The position numbers and the translations under genes were made by a program. DNA of 64,000 nt from positions 124,001 to 188,000 of the forward strand of contig NZ_JBAGBW010000001.1 in assembly GCF_039822205.1 (NCBI RefSeq). Reading direction: 5' to 3'. This stretch comes from Thermodesulfobium sp. 4217-1 (GTDB lineage Bacteria; Thermodesulfobiota; Thermodesulfobiia; Thermodesulfobiales; Thermodesulfobiaceae). The notes under the pieces are model-generated. The model ran no database searches, was not told where the DNA came from, and saw only the letters and a program-made list of their open reading frames with translations. The first letter of the stretch is position 1. Each line of letters begins with the position of its first letter. Shown in pieces: positions 1-7,296 of this stretch.

Positions 1-168
1 GCCGCGAAGCCCCTCTCCTGGTATGTCTTTAGAGATTTTCTAAATGACATATATTTTGATAAAGAAGTTTTTAAAAATATATCTTTAAGCATATCAAAAT
101 ACCACTACGAGCTCTTTAAAGAACAGAAACTTCTTCAAAGCGATTCGAAGATTACTTTTAAGATTTAA
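1..168 (+). CDS. C-terminal end of an unknown protein (partial)
   Basis: The reading frame is open from base 1 to a TAA at 166-168 and gives the last 55 residues of a protein whose start lies outside the window. The tail is rich in Lys, Phe, Tyr and Ser and mostly hydrophilic, with no motif I recognise. Its last 75 bases overlap, tail to tail, the end of the minus-strand UGA-containing gene at 94-369. Codon use looks like that of the neighbouring genes, which favours a real coding end, but so short a fragment cannot be assigned a function. Confidence 0.5.
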   Translation, partial: AAKPLSWYVFRDFLNDIYFDKEVFKNISLSISKYHYELFKEQKLLQSDSKITFKI

Positions 169-369
169 TTCTCTTGGAATATAAATTTCGATTCCCTCCT
201 GTTCAAAAACTTTATATGACGTATCTTCCATAGGTTCTCCCGCTCGAACTGAGGGGGGCAGCGGAAGTCTGCTTCAGGAAAAACACGATGACGCATTTAA
301 GAAATAAATCTTCGAACCCTTTGCCTGTATGTATTCTTTAGCCTCTTTATCAAACTCAATTTTAGGCAT
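94..369 (-). CDS. CC/Se-motif family selenoprotein, downstream copy (UGA at codon 32 read as Sec)
   Basis: ATG at 369-367 has a good Shine-Dalgarno (GGAGG) inside the end of the upstream gene. Reading the TGA at 276-274 as selenocysteine gives 91 residues. Cys29 and Sec32 form a C-x-x-U redox motif, followed by a PSVRAGEP segment and a C-terminal EIYIP strand. It aligns without gaps to the upstream gene through the UGA: both have Lys/Ala-rich N-termini, an I-Y-x-L strand at about 21-24, and the UGA at residue 32. From memory it resembles the short proteins annotated as CC/Se-motif (seleno)proteins, whose function is unknown. A hairpin with loop AGUUC begins 24 nt after the UGA. The last 20 or so residues overlap the convergent partial gene and may not be conserved. 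If UGA were a stop, only 31 residues would be made. Confidence 0.72.
239..257 (-). promoter_or_regulatory. Candidate bacterial SECIS hairpin of the downstream UGA gene
   Basis: On the minus strand, arms CCCCCUC and GAGCGGG (one C/C mismatch) enclose the loop AGUUC. The loop starts 24 nt after the UGA, within the 16-37 nt range known for bacterial SECIS elements, and has G as its second base, as those elements require. A competing 8-bp stem using 260-267 and 237-244 is also possible and would keep the AGUU within a larger loop. No folding energy was computed. Confidence 0.6.
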
Positions 370-664
370 TTTTACCTCCATCTAAAGCATATATATAAAT
401 ATATTCCTTGCCATAAGAGCTCGACTTTGCATCAATAATTAGATCTTTGTCATAGGAAAAATTATCTGGTACATACAAAACTACATCGTCAAACTGCATG
501 TAAAAGTGTTTATCAAAATCTCTTTTTGGCCTTCCCCATCTAACTGATGGAATTCCAGAACCAGTTCCTCAAGTGCTGCACAACAAATCCCTTGATGGCA
601 AGATATAAATCTCGCCTCCATTAGTTTCAGCTAGTTTAATTGCCCTTTTAGTTAAAGATATCAC
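362..664 (-). CDS. CC/Se-motif family selenoprotein, upstream copy (UGA at codon 32 read as Sec)
   Basis: The frame runs from GTG at 664-662 to TAA at 364-362, 100 residues if the TGA at 571-569 is read as selenocysteine. Cys29-Ser-Thr-Sec32 gives C-x-x-U at exactly the same residues as in the downstream paralogue, followed by IPSVRWGRP. An extra 30 or so residues follow the shared VPDNF-like end. The GTG lacks an obvious Shine-Dalgarno, but alignment with the downstream copy supports a start here, and a TAA lies a few codons upstream in frame. It overlaps the downstream gene by 8 nt, so the two probably share one transcript. A hairpin with loop AGUUA begins 24 nt after the UGA. Function is unknown; a redox or metal role is inference from C-x-x-U only. 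The alternative is a pair of decayed genes, which is unlikely given the identical stop position. Confidence 0.72.
536..550 (-). promoter_or_regulatory. Candidate bacterial SECIS hairpin of the upstream UGA gene
   Basis: On the minus strand, CCAUC and GAUGG form a perfect 5-bp stem, extendable by two U-G pairs, around the loop AGUUA. The loop begins 24 nt after the UGA, the same spacing as in the paralogue, and again has G as its second base. The loop bases lie in codons for Pro-Ser-Val-Arg in both genes. Confidence 0.6.
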
Positions 665-794
665 TATATATATTAAAACACATTAACACATAACAGTGAA
701 GATCGGAAATTGGTAGCAAAAAAACAATTCCTACACAAATTTAAAAAAATAAGCTACTATTTATATTGGTAAATAAAAAATTTATGGAGGAATT

Positions 795-1664
795 ATGTCT
801 TTAGTAGATTACAAAGAAAGGCTTCAAAATGCTGTTGAGCTTGTGAACAAGAACGAGCTGGACGAAGCAAGGGAAATACTGCAAGAATTAGTTGAAAAGC
901 TTCATGACAGTCAGTCAAACGAAGAAGTAGATATTCTTGCAACCACACTGGACATAAGGAGCCTCATAAGAGCTTCCGGTAAAGATTTTGAGGGCTCAAT
1001 GAAGGACCTTGACGAATCAATTTCTCTTAGGAAGAAGTTGTTGGATGCAAATTTCGGCAATAACCAGGAAGATATTGCAAGGCTCCTGACTCACAAGGGG
1101 ATAAATTTAGGACAGATGGGAAAACTTGATGAGGCTCTCTCTCAGATCAAAGAGGCAGTAGACTTATACGATGAGAGCTACAAAAATGGCTCTCTTTCTA
1201 ACCCTGGTCTCTACACTCACGCGCTAAATCAGCTGGCAATTACACAAAAAAATATGAACAATTTTGATCAATCCTTTGAAACCTTCAATAAGGCCATAAA
1301 CCTCCTTGAAAAAGAGGTAGAAACAAAGGGCTTTCTAAATCTCGACCTTGCTGTAACGTATATGAATAGAGGGATCAATAACGTAGAGGCATCTAAAACC
1401 CAGGATTCTATTGATGACTTTAGAAAGAGCATAGACATTGTAATAGATTCGTTGAAAGAGCATCCAGAGCTTGTCGGGCTTTATTCAAGATTGGTCTATT
1501 ACTCAATACTCTCTATGGCAAGATCGGGCCTTATATTGCCAGATAAAATGGAGAAATTTAAAACAGAATCAGAATACGTCTTTAACACATACGGGATGAC
1601 GGAAGAATCAGAGTTTTGGATGACAAAAATTAGTGAAATATTTGCACCACCACAAAGCTCCTGA
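795..1664 (+). CDS. Tetratricopeptide-repeat protein
   Basis: 289 residues from ATG with a strong GGAGG Shine-Dalgarno 5 nt upstream. The protein is all-helical in character, with TPR-like helix pairs at about residues 5-35, 90-125 (LTHKGINLGQMGKLDEALSQ is the clearest unit), 135-170 and 185-215, each with the usual small/large residue spacing and an aspartate or asparagine turn. There is no signal peptide or membrane segment, so it is probably a cytoplasmic scaffold for protein-protein contacts. It is alone on its transcript: the divergent UGA genes lie upstream and a terminator follows. Partner unknown. Confidence 0.75.
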   Translation: MSLVDYKERLQNAVELVNKNELDEAREILQELVEKLHDSQSNEEVDILATTLDIRSLIRASGKDFEGSMKDLDESISLRKKLLDANFGNNQEDIARLLTHKGINLGQMGKLDEALSQIKEAVDLYDESYKNGSLSNPGLYTHALNQLAITQKNMNNFDQSFETFNKAINLLEKEVETKGFLNLDLAVTYMNRGINNVEASKTQDSIDDFRKSIDIVIDSLKEHPELVGLYSRLVYYSILSMARSGLILPDKMEKFKTESEYVFNTYGMTEESEFWMTKISEIFAPPQSS

Positions 1665-1703
1665 GGATCAAGCTGTTAACCCTTGGTCTAAGGGTTAGTT
1701 AAG

Positions 1704-1738
1704 TAAAAAAAGAAGAGAAAATTTTCTCTTCTTTTTTT
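1704..1738 (+). terminator. Rho-independent terminator after the TPR gene
   Basis: An AAAAAGAAGAGAAAA arm pairs with TTTTCTCTTCTTTTT, ending in a T run. A smaller inverted repeat (TAACCCTT/AAGGGTTA) sits just before it at about 1677-1697. Confidence 0.8.
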
Positions 1739-1800
1739 GTTACTTTAAGTTTATTATTAGCGTATTATACATAACCAAATTCTAAATTAGAGGTAAGAAA

Positions 1801-2478
1801 ATGTGTGATATGTGCAGTAGAAGATCATTTATTAAAAAGCTTATTTGTAGTTTCGTCGCTTTCAAAGTGCTGTCAATTAGCTCAGAGTCATTTGCAGACT
1901 CTCTGAGCAGCGTATGGGGTCAATGCCCAAAGGGGCTTCAGTATGATCCATATCCAGGTAAGTGCTCAAGATATATAGACACGAACAACGATGGGTATTG
2001 CGACTACTCAGAGCCGCCGCCAAAAAGTACGTCAAGCTTAGAGCCATCCTCTTCGCCCAAATCGGTTGAAAGCTTTAATAATTCTCAACCAATAATTGGC
2101 GACGATATTGCAGAGGCTGCAACCAGGCAAAGAAGACGCTCAATTATTGAGAGCTATAATACAGGCACAATATCTATAATGGCTATCTTATTTTCTTTAT
2201 TTGCAACGTATTTGGTAAGAGCAAAAATAATGAAAAAACAAATGCTCCTAAAGATATGTAATATTGTTTTAGTCATATCCTTTGTAGTATCTGGAATCCT
2301 TGGCATGGCGCTTTCGTGTAAATACGATGGCCTACTTGATGTATATATGCCATCATGGGTCTTGTTTCTACATGTAGAGCTTGGAATAGTCTTTTGCATA
2401 GTTGCATTCCTCCATCTTTTGCTAAATTGGAGAGCTATGTTAAATTGTTTTAAATTCAATAATAAATGCAAAAATTAG
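1801..2478 (+). CDS. Tat-signal membrane protein with Cys-rich segment and three C-terminal helices
   Basis: 225 residues. The N-terminus carries a twin-arginine-like motif (SRRSFIKKL) before a hydrophobic stretch, so export of a folded or cofactor-bearing domain by Tat is likely. Residues 40-75 hold several cysteines around a Cys-Pro-Lys-Gly start and an acidic turn DTNNDGYCD, which could bind metal. A Ser/Pro linker follows. Three hydrophobic segments at about 118-137, 148-170 and 180-212 make a membrane anchor; histidines in and near the last one (HVELG and FLHLLLNW) recall small b-type haem-binding membrane domains such as DUF4405. A redox role is inference. The gene stands alone with terminators on both sides. 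I know no named family that fits the whole protein. Confidence 0.65.
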   Translation: MCDMCSRRSFIKKLICSFVAFKVLSISSESFADSLSSVWGQCPKGLQYDPYPGKCSRYIDTNNDGYCDYSEPPPKSTSSLEPSSSPKSVESFNNSQPIIGDDIAEAATRQRRRSIIESYNTGTISIMAILFSLFATYLVRAKIMKKQMLLKICNIVLVISFVVSGILGMALSCKYDGLLDVYMPSWVLFLHVELGIVFCIVAFLHLLLNWRAMLNCFKFNNKCKN

Positions 2479-2509
2479 TCTTGCCCAGAACTTTTGGGGC
2501 AAGACTAAT
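2474..2509. terminator. Bidirectional terminator between convergent genes
   Basis: A 13-bp perfect stem, ATTAGTCTTGCCC and its complement, flanks a 10-nt loop and starts within the stop codon of the Tat-type gene. The T run is better on the minus strand (TTTTT after the stem), so it can also stop the facing antiporter transcript. Confidence 0.75.
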
Positions 2510-2638
2510 TATAATTAGGGGGGTGTACTTATTTAGTTTTTATAAACAATATATTAATTATAGACCTAATTACCATAAAATAATATTGGCTTTCCAAAAA
2601 ATATAGTTATGTATATATTGATTTTGCTAATGGATAAA

Positions 2639-3976
2639 TCAAACAAAATTATTCGACTTGTTTTCCTTTGATGGGAAAAGGCTAAAAAGAAGCGTAACTA
2701 TTGGCAAAATCCATAAAAGAAGTGCAAATGGGATATAATACATTGGCTTTACCCCTAATAGGATGGCACATATCTGAGACAATAAATTCCAAGGAATGAG
2801 CCCGGGAAAAACCTCCGCGCTATCTGCAAGGACCCTTGAGAGCATTGGAAGCTGGAAAGATTTCCCCCACTCAGTTCTTAATTGCTGAGCGGCCAACATC
2901 AATGGCAGGGCCTGATTACAAAATAACATCGAAGATATTAAATTAAGTATTACCACCTTGAAAACCGACTGGGAATAACTTTTTGGATTTATTATTCTTT
3001 TTACAAAAGAGTTTAAAAGCTGGCTTCTTTGAAGCAGTGAATTAAAAGCTGAAGAAATACAGACAAGGGCGACCAAAGGAAGCATAGAAAATATCCCGTT
3101 TAGATGGTTAAATGGCCAAACATTTATACCATAAAAAACAGACTGCAATAGTTTAAGATCAAAGCTTACCTTGCTTATGAGCAGCGCAAACACAGATGCA
3201 AGGAGAAATGAGAAAAAAAGGGGCACTTTTTTCATAAAAAGGGCGACCAGGATTCCAATAGGAAGCAGTTTTATATAATTAATTTGCGACAAATAGCCGG
3301 TATTTAGATGCGTTGAATTTGCTGGTACGTTACAAAAAAGGGGCACAAATAAAGAATAAAAAATTACAATTAGTATAACTGATATTATCGCGGTAGGCAA
3401 AATTGCCCTTAAGTGAGACCTAATATCAATGCCCACACATACAGCAGTAAGTCTTAGAGCAGAAGAAAACACAGAAGTTCTGTCGCCTAACATAGCTCCA
3501 GAAACAAGAGCTCCTGCCACTATATACGAGGGATAGTGTACGCTGTTTGAAAGTGCCATTATAGGCGCTGCAAGAATGCAAAGTGCCCCAGTTATGCTGC
3601 CAATTATCATAGAAAGACAAGCTGCAAAAATAAAAGAAAATAAAGCCAAATAGCCTGGATCCAAAATAGACATAAAAATTTTGAGTATTTCGTTAAGTGT
3701 CCCAGATAAGGCAAAAGAAGGAAGCATTATGCCAACGCCTACAAGTATGCCCACAACTTCTTTTACCATAAGTATGCCCTTTATGGAGATAGAGAATAGA
3801 TCTTTGAGTTCATTTTTCAAAAATAGTAGGTACATAAACAGCATAAAATAGGGCGGCAGTAGGCCTAAAAATAGGGGCAAAGAAGTTATTATACAAAAGC
3901 CTAAGCTAAATAGGATAATTATAACTAAGCCCAGCAAGATCGATTCTGATTTATAATTGTTAAATGTCTTAAACAT
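2639..3976 (-). CDS. NhaC-family Na+/H+ antiporter-like transporter
   Basis: About 445 residues with ten or more hydrophobic helices, in the inner membrane. The stretch near residues 160-200, with SGAMLGDRTS followed by a region reading IRSHLRAILPTA, resembles the conserved core of NhaC-type antiporters (family knowledge), which exchange Na+ or organic ions for protons. The frame stays open upstream to 4066, but those codons would run into bioA on the other strand, so I chose the ATG at 3976, whose product begins MFKTFNNYK. No clear Shine-Dalgarno precedes it. The substrate cannot be told from sequence; a role in amino acid exchange is equally possible. It is divergent from bioA, and the short gap between them must hold both promoters. 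Confidence 0.6.
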   Translation of the reverse strand: MFKTFNNYKSESILLGLVIIILFSLGFCIITSLPLFLGLLPPYFMLFMYLLFLKNELKDLFSISIKGILMVKEVVGILVGVGIMLPSFALSGTLNEILKIFMSILDPGYLALFSFIFAACLSMIIGSITGALCILAAPIMALSNSVHYPSYIVAGALVSGAMLGDRTSVFSSALRLTAVCVGIDIRSHLRAILPTAIISVILIVIFYSLFVPLFCNVPANSTHLNTGYLSQINYIKLLPIGILVALFMKKVPLFFSFLLASVFALLISKVSFDLKLLQSVFYGINVWPFNHLNGIFSMLPLVALVCISSAFNSLLQRSQLLNSFVKRIINPKSYSQSVFKVVILNLISSMLFCNQALPLMLAAQQLRTEWGKSFQLPMLSRVLADSAEVFPGLIPWNLLSQICAILLGVKPMYYIPFALLLWILPIVTLLFSLFPSKENKSNNFV

Positions 3977-4024
3977 AGAAATATTATAAATCAATGTAGT
4001 GTTAATATTTAGGGAGGTAAAACT

Positions 4025-5347
4025 TTGATACAAATTTGGCATCCTTGCACACAAATGAAGGACCACGAAAAATATCCATTAATAAAGATAAAAAACGCAA
4101 AAGGGGTTTATTTGTATGACTTTGAGGGAAACTCTTACATAGACGGCATATCTTCTTGGTGGGTCAATCTCTTTGGACACTCAAACGAAAGATTGAACAG
4201 GGCCATTGCTGAACAATTGAACTCGATGGAGCAGATTATATTTGCAGGCTTTACTCACGAAAAAGCCCTTGAGCTCACAAAATTGCTCTCTGAAATAGTG
4301 CCAGACAATCTTTCAAGGGCATTTTTTGCGGAAATTGGATCTAGCGCTGTAGAAATATCCCTTAAGATGAGCTACCACTACTTTCAAAACATAGGTCAGA
4401 AAAAAAGACATAAATTCGTATCTCTAAAAAATGGTTATCACGGTGAAACCATTGGTGCGCTCTCTGTTAGCGGAGAAGATCTCTATAAAAAGGCATACAA
4501 AAAGATTATGCCAAACAATATTGTATCCCCCTCCCCGGATTGTTATAGGTGCAAATTCGGTCAATCAAGAAGCTCTTGCAATGCAGAGTGTTTCACAGAC
4601 ATAGAAAAGATTTTGACCTCAAACTACGAAAAGATATGCGCTGTAATAGTTGAGCCTCTAGTACAATTTGCCGGAGGATTCAAAATATATCCGCCAAAAT
4701 ATTTAGTTAAGTTAAGAGAGCTCACTTCAAAGCTTGGAATCCATTTAATCTTGGACGAAATTGCTACTGGCTTTGGCAGAACAGGAAAGATGTTTGCCTG
4801 TGAATGGGCAAAGATAAAGCCTGATTTTATGTGTTTGTCCAAGGGGATTACAAGTGGCTATCTTCCTCTCTCAGTAGTTCTCACTACTGATGGCATATAT
4901 AGTGCATTTTATGACGACTATACAACGCTGAAAGCTTTTTTACACAGTCACAGCTACAATGGCAACGCCCTATCCTCGGCTGCTGCCGTAGAAACGTTGA
5001 AGATATTTAAAGAGGGGGACATTTTAGAAAAAAACAAAAAAAAGTACACGTATATGAGAGGGCTCATAGAAGATAGGTTCTCTGAGTCACATTATGTAGG
5101 AGAAATAAGACATATTGGCTTTATAAGCGTAGTAGAGCTTGTGGAAAACAAAAAAACAAAGAGGCCTTTCGACTGGAAAAAGAGAGTAGGATTCAACATA
5201 TATAGAGAGGGGCTTAAAAGAGGGGCTCTACTCAGAAATTTAGGGGATATAATATACTTTCTGCCACCCTACATAATAGAACCTCATCAAATTGAGGACT
5301 TGGTTAACGCAGCACATCAATCATATCTGGAGGTCTTAAAGAGATGA
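4025..5347 (+). CDS. bioA: Adenosylmethionine-8-amino-7-oxononanoate aminotransferase
   Basis: Moves an amino group from S-adenosylmethionine to KAPA to make DAPA in biotin synthesis. 440 residues, usual for the family. The start is TTG with GGGAGG in front; the product opens with the typical IWHPCTQM. Motifs: DGISSWWVN near residue 39, the GYHGETIGALSVSG segment near 140, the acidic DEIATGFGRTG motif near 241 that contacts the PLP ring nitrogen, and Lys273 in SKGITSGYLP as the Schiff-base lysine. bioD follows with a 4-nt overlap, so the two are translationally coupled. Confidence 0.95.
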   Translation: MIQIWHPCTQMKDHEKYPLIKIKNAKGVYLYDFEGNSYIDGISSWWVNLFGHSNERLNRAIAEQLNSMEQIIFAGFTHEKALELTKLLSEIVPDNLSRAFFAEIGSSAVEISLKMSYHYFQNIGQKKRHKFVSLKNGYHGETIGALSVSGEDLYKKAYKKIMPNNIVSPSPDCYRCKFGQSRSSCNAECFTDIEKILTSNYEKICAVIVEPLVQFAGGFKIYPPKYLVKLRELTSKLGIHLILDEIATGFGRTGKMFACEWAKIKPDFMCLSKGITSGYLPLSVVLTTDGIYSAFYDDYTTLKAFLHSHSYNGNALSSAAAVETLKIFKEGDILEKNKKKYTYMRGLIEDRFSESHYVGEIRHIGFISVVELVENKKTKRPFDWKKRVGFNIYREGLKRGALLRNLGDIIYFLPPYIIEPHQIEDLVNAAHQSYLEVLKR

Positions 5348-5910
5348 TCTTCTTTATAACCGCTACAGACACCGGGGTCGGAAAAACTTATTTTTCCTAT
5401 CTATTGGCAAAAAAGTTCTCTAAGGAGGGGAAAAAGACAAAATACATTAAGGTGGTCCAAACTGGCTATCCCGAAGATGACGATAGCTCATTTGTTGCAA
5501 AATCAAAGGTTGAGACAAAAACTCTATATTTCGGCAAAGAGCCTCTGGCACCATACTTTATTTTTGAAAATTTTCCCATAGACGAGGCAATAAATAAAAT
5601 TAAAAGCGAGGAGGTAGACTTCACTGTTGTAGAGGGCTCAGGCGGCTTATTAGTTCCATTGGATAAAAAAAACTTTATGGTCGATATTCCAAAACGAATG
5701 AAATTAAAAACTATAATAGTTGTGCCAAACAAACTTGGGTGCATAAATCAAACGCTTTTAAATTTGTATTACTGTGAAAAAGAAGACATAGATTTGTATG
5801 GCTTTGCGCTAAACGACTTCTTTTTAGAGAGGTATGATAATTTCAATGCCCTACAAAGTCTTACTGGTAAAATAAGATACAGATTTAAAAATGTGATAAA
5901 TACAACATAA
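5344..5910 (+). CDS. bioD: Dethiobiotin synthetase
   Basis: Closes the ureido ring of dethiobiotin from DAPA, CO2 and ATP. 188 residues, somewhat shorter than the usual 220-230, with a compact C-terminus. The P-loop TDTGVGKT is at residues 7-14, the KVVQTGYPEDDD strand supplies the substrate-binding lysine near 38, and the VEGSGGLLVPL motif is near 98. The ATG overlaps the bioA stop by 4 nt. Biotin synthase (bioB) is not in this window. Confidence 0.93.
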   Translation: MIFFITATDTGVGKTYFSYLLAKKFSKEGKKTKYIKVVQTGYPEDDDSSFVAKSKVETKTLYFGKEPLAPYFIFENFPIDEAINKIKSEEVDFTVVEGSGGLLVPLDKKNFMVDIPKRMKLKTIIVVPNKLGCINQTLLNLYYCEKEDIDLYGFALNDFFLERYDNFNALQSLTGKIRYRFKNVINTT

Positions 5911-5923
5911 AGAGGAGGTAGAT

Positions 5924-6544
5924 ATGAGAAGAAAGGAATTTGAAATTTCTGAGATTAAAGAAATACAAGAAATATTAGATATGTGTGAATATGGAGTCCT
6001 ATCTTTGGTTGACTTGAGCAATAAGCCATACTCAGTACCAATAAGCTTTTTTTACTACGACAACAACGTGTATTTTCACAGCGCAAAAAATGGAAAAAAA
6101 GTCGACATAATAAGAGAAAATCCTATAGCCTGTTTTGTCGCAGTTAAGCCCTATTCTTTTTTGCCCTCTTATTTTAAAAATGAAAAGATCGCATGTTTTG
6201 CAGGACAAGCTTATGCCTCAGTTTATTTTGAAGGTAAAATAACCGAAATAAAAGACAATACTAAAAAGTGTGAATACTTAAATATCTTGATGAAAAAATA
6301 TCAGCCAGAAGGCGGATACGATCCTATAGAATTCGAAGATGTCAACTATACAAAGTCGGTAGAAAATATCATATTATTTCAATTAAAAACTTCTTACATC
6401 AGCGCAAAGTTTAAATTTGATCAGCACAGAAGCAAAGATAATAACCTAGACCTAATCTCAAAACTAAAAGGGAGGGGTACAACTGCCGACTTAGAAACCG
6501 CTAAAATGATAGAGAAATTCTCTATCAACAATAATCACTTATAG
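5924..6544 (+). CDS. FMN-binding split-barrel protein (pyridoxamine 5'-phosphate oxidase / NimA-like)
   Basis: 206 residues, ATG preceded by AGAGGAGG. The N-terminal half matches the flavin-binding split-barrel fold: a strand ending in GVLSLVD, then PYSVPISFFY, the YFHSAKNGKKVD segment typical of NimA-type proteins, and CFVAVKPY. Members bind FMN or haem and reduce nitro or other small compounds; the substrate here is unknown. It lies 13 nt after bioD on the same strand, so it is probably cotranscribed with the biotin genes, but no role in biotin synthesis is established. Its end overlaps the end of bioC on the opposite strand by 10 nt. Confidence 0.8.
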   Translation: MRRKEFEISEIKEIQEILDMCEYGVLSLVDLSNKPYSVPISFFYYDNNVYFHSAKNGKKVDIIRENPIACFVAVKPYSFLPSYFKNEKIACFAGQAYASVYFEGKITEIKDNTKKCEYLNILMKKYQPEGGYDPIEFEDVNYTKSVENIILFQLKTSYISAKFKFDQHRSKDNNLDLISKLKGRGTTADLETAKMIEKFSINNNHL

Positions 6545-7296
6545 AATCCTACAACAAGGTAGCTATAGGTTGCATATATTTTTTCTCTGTCTTTAAAGTT
6601 TTTTTCGTAAAATTCACAAAACTTTTTAAAGTCCTCTTTAGAGCAGATCCCATTAAAACTTGTGAATCTGGCACCAGAAGCCTTGTGAAACTTTAAAAAC
6701 TCAATTACACTTTGAAAATATACTTTCTTGGTACAAACGTACTTGTAATTTAAATTTAAATCTTTAAAAATATTCATATAAAAGCTTTCATCTTTAAGAT
6801 TTAAGGCAGATCCAAATCCAGAAAAGATATTTGAAAGTTTTAATTCTTTAAAAGTAGGTTCAATAAAAACGCTGAAATGTATCTGTCCATTTTCTTTTAA
6901 CAGCGAAATAAAATTTCTCAATGTCTTTTCAGGGTCAAGAAACCATTGTATACAGGAGGAAGAGAGGATTACGTCAAACCTTCTTTCCAAAAATTCACAG
7001 CCTTCTGCATCAGAAATCATAAAGTTGTAGCCTTTTTGATCTTTTAGCTTCTCTTTGAGCCCCTTTATCATATTTTCTGAGATATCAAGACAGGTATAAT
7101 CTTTAAATTTGATATTTACAGACTGAGTCAAGTAGCCCGAGCCTGAGCCAATCTCTAAAACACTTTCAAACTCTCCCGAAAGATTAGACGAAATTATTTG
7201 CGCCATCTCTTGTTGAATGGGGGTAAACTCTTCATAAAATGTGGCCCTATCAAATGAATTTTTGACAAAATTTTTTATAGAGTGCGCTTTTTGCAA
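6535..7296 (-). CDS. bioC: Malonyl-ACP O-methyltransferase
   Basis: SAM-dependent enzyme that methylates malonyl-ACP so the fatty acid machinery can build the pimeloyl chain of biotin. 253 residues, normal length. SAM-binding motif I is VLEIGSGSGYLTQ near residue 46, followed by the acidic CLDISENM after strand 2, and the SSSCIQWF motif near 113, where BioC proteins carry a conserved W. The start is TTG with GGAG upstream, within the end of the esterase gene (22-nt overlap). It is last in the bioF-esterase-bioC operon. Confidence 0.88.
   Translation of the reverse strand: MQKAHSIKNFVKNSFDRATFYEEFTPIQQEMAQIISSNLSGEFESVLEIGSGSGYLTQSVNIKFKDYTCLDISENMIKGLKEKLKDQKGYNFMISDAEGCEFLERRFDVILSSSCIQWFLDPEKTLRNFISLLKENGQIHFSVFIEPTFKELKLSNIFSGFGSALNLKDESFYMNIFKDLNLNYKYVCTKKVYFQSVIEFLKFHKASGARFTSFNGICSKEDFKKFCEFYEKNFKDREKIYATYSYLVVGFYK

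Noticed and set aside
94-664. The two UGA-interrupted frames as pseudogenes
   Set aside because: Both stops fall at the same residue, flanks are conserved and coding, no other disruption is present, and a hairpin of the right kind follows each.
1677-1697. Small inverted repeat TAACCCTT/AAGGGTTA as an operator
   Set aside because: It directly precedes the terminator of the TPR gene and is more simply part of the mRNA end; no regulator known.
3977-4066. Upstream extension of the antiporter reading frame
   Set aside because: It overlaps the bioA start on the other strand, has polar, non-membrane residues and no ribosome site.
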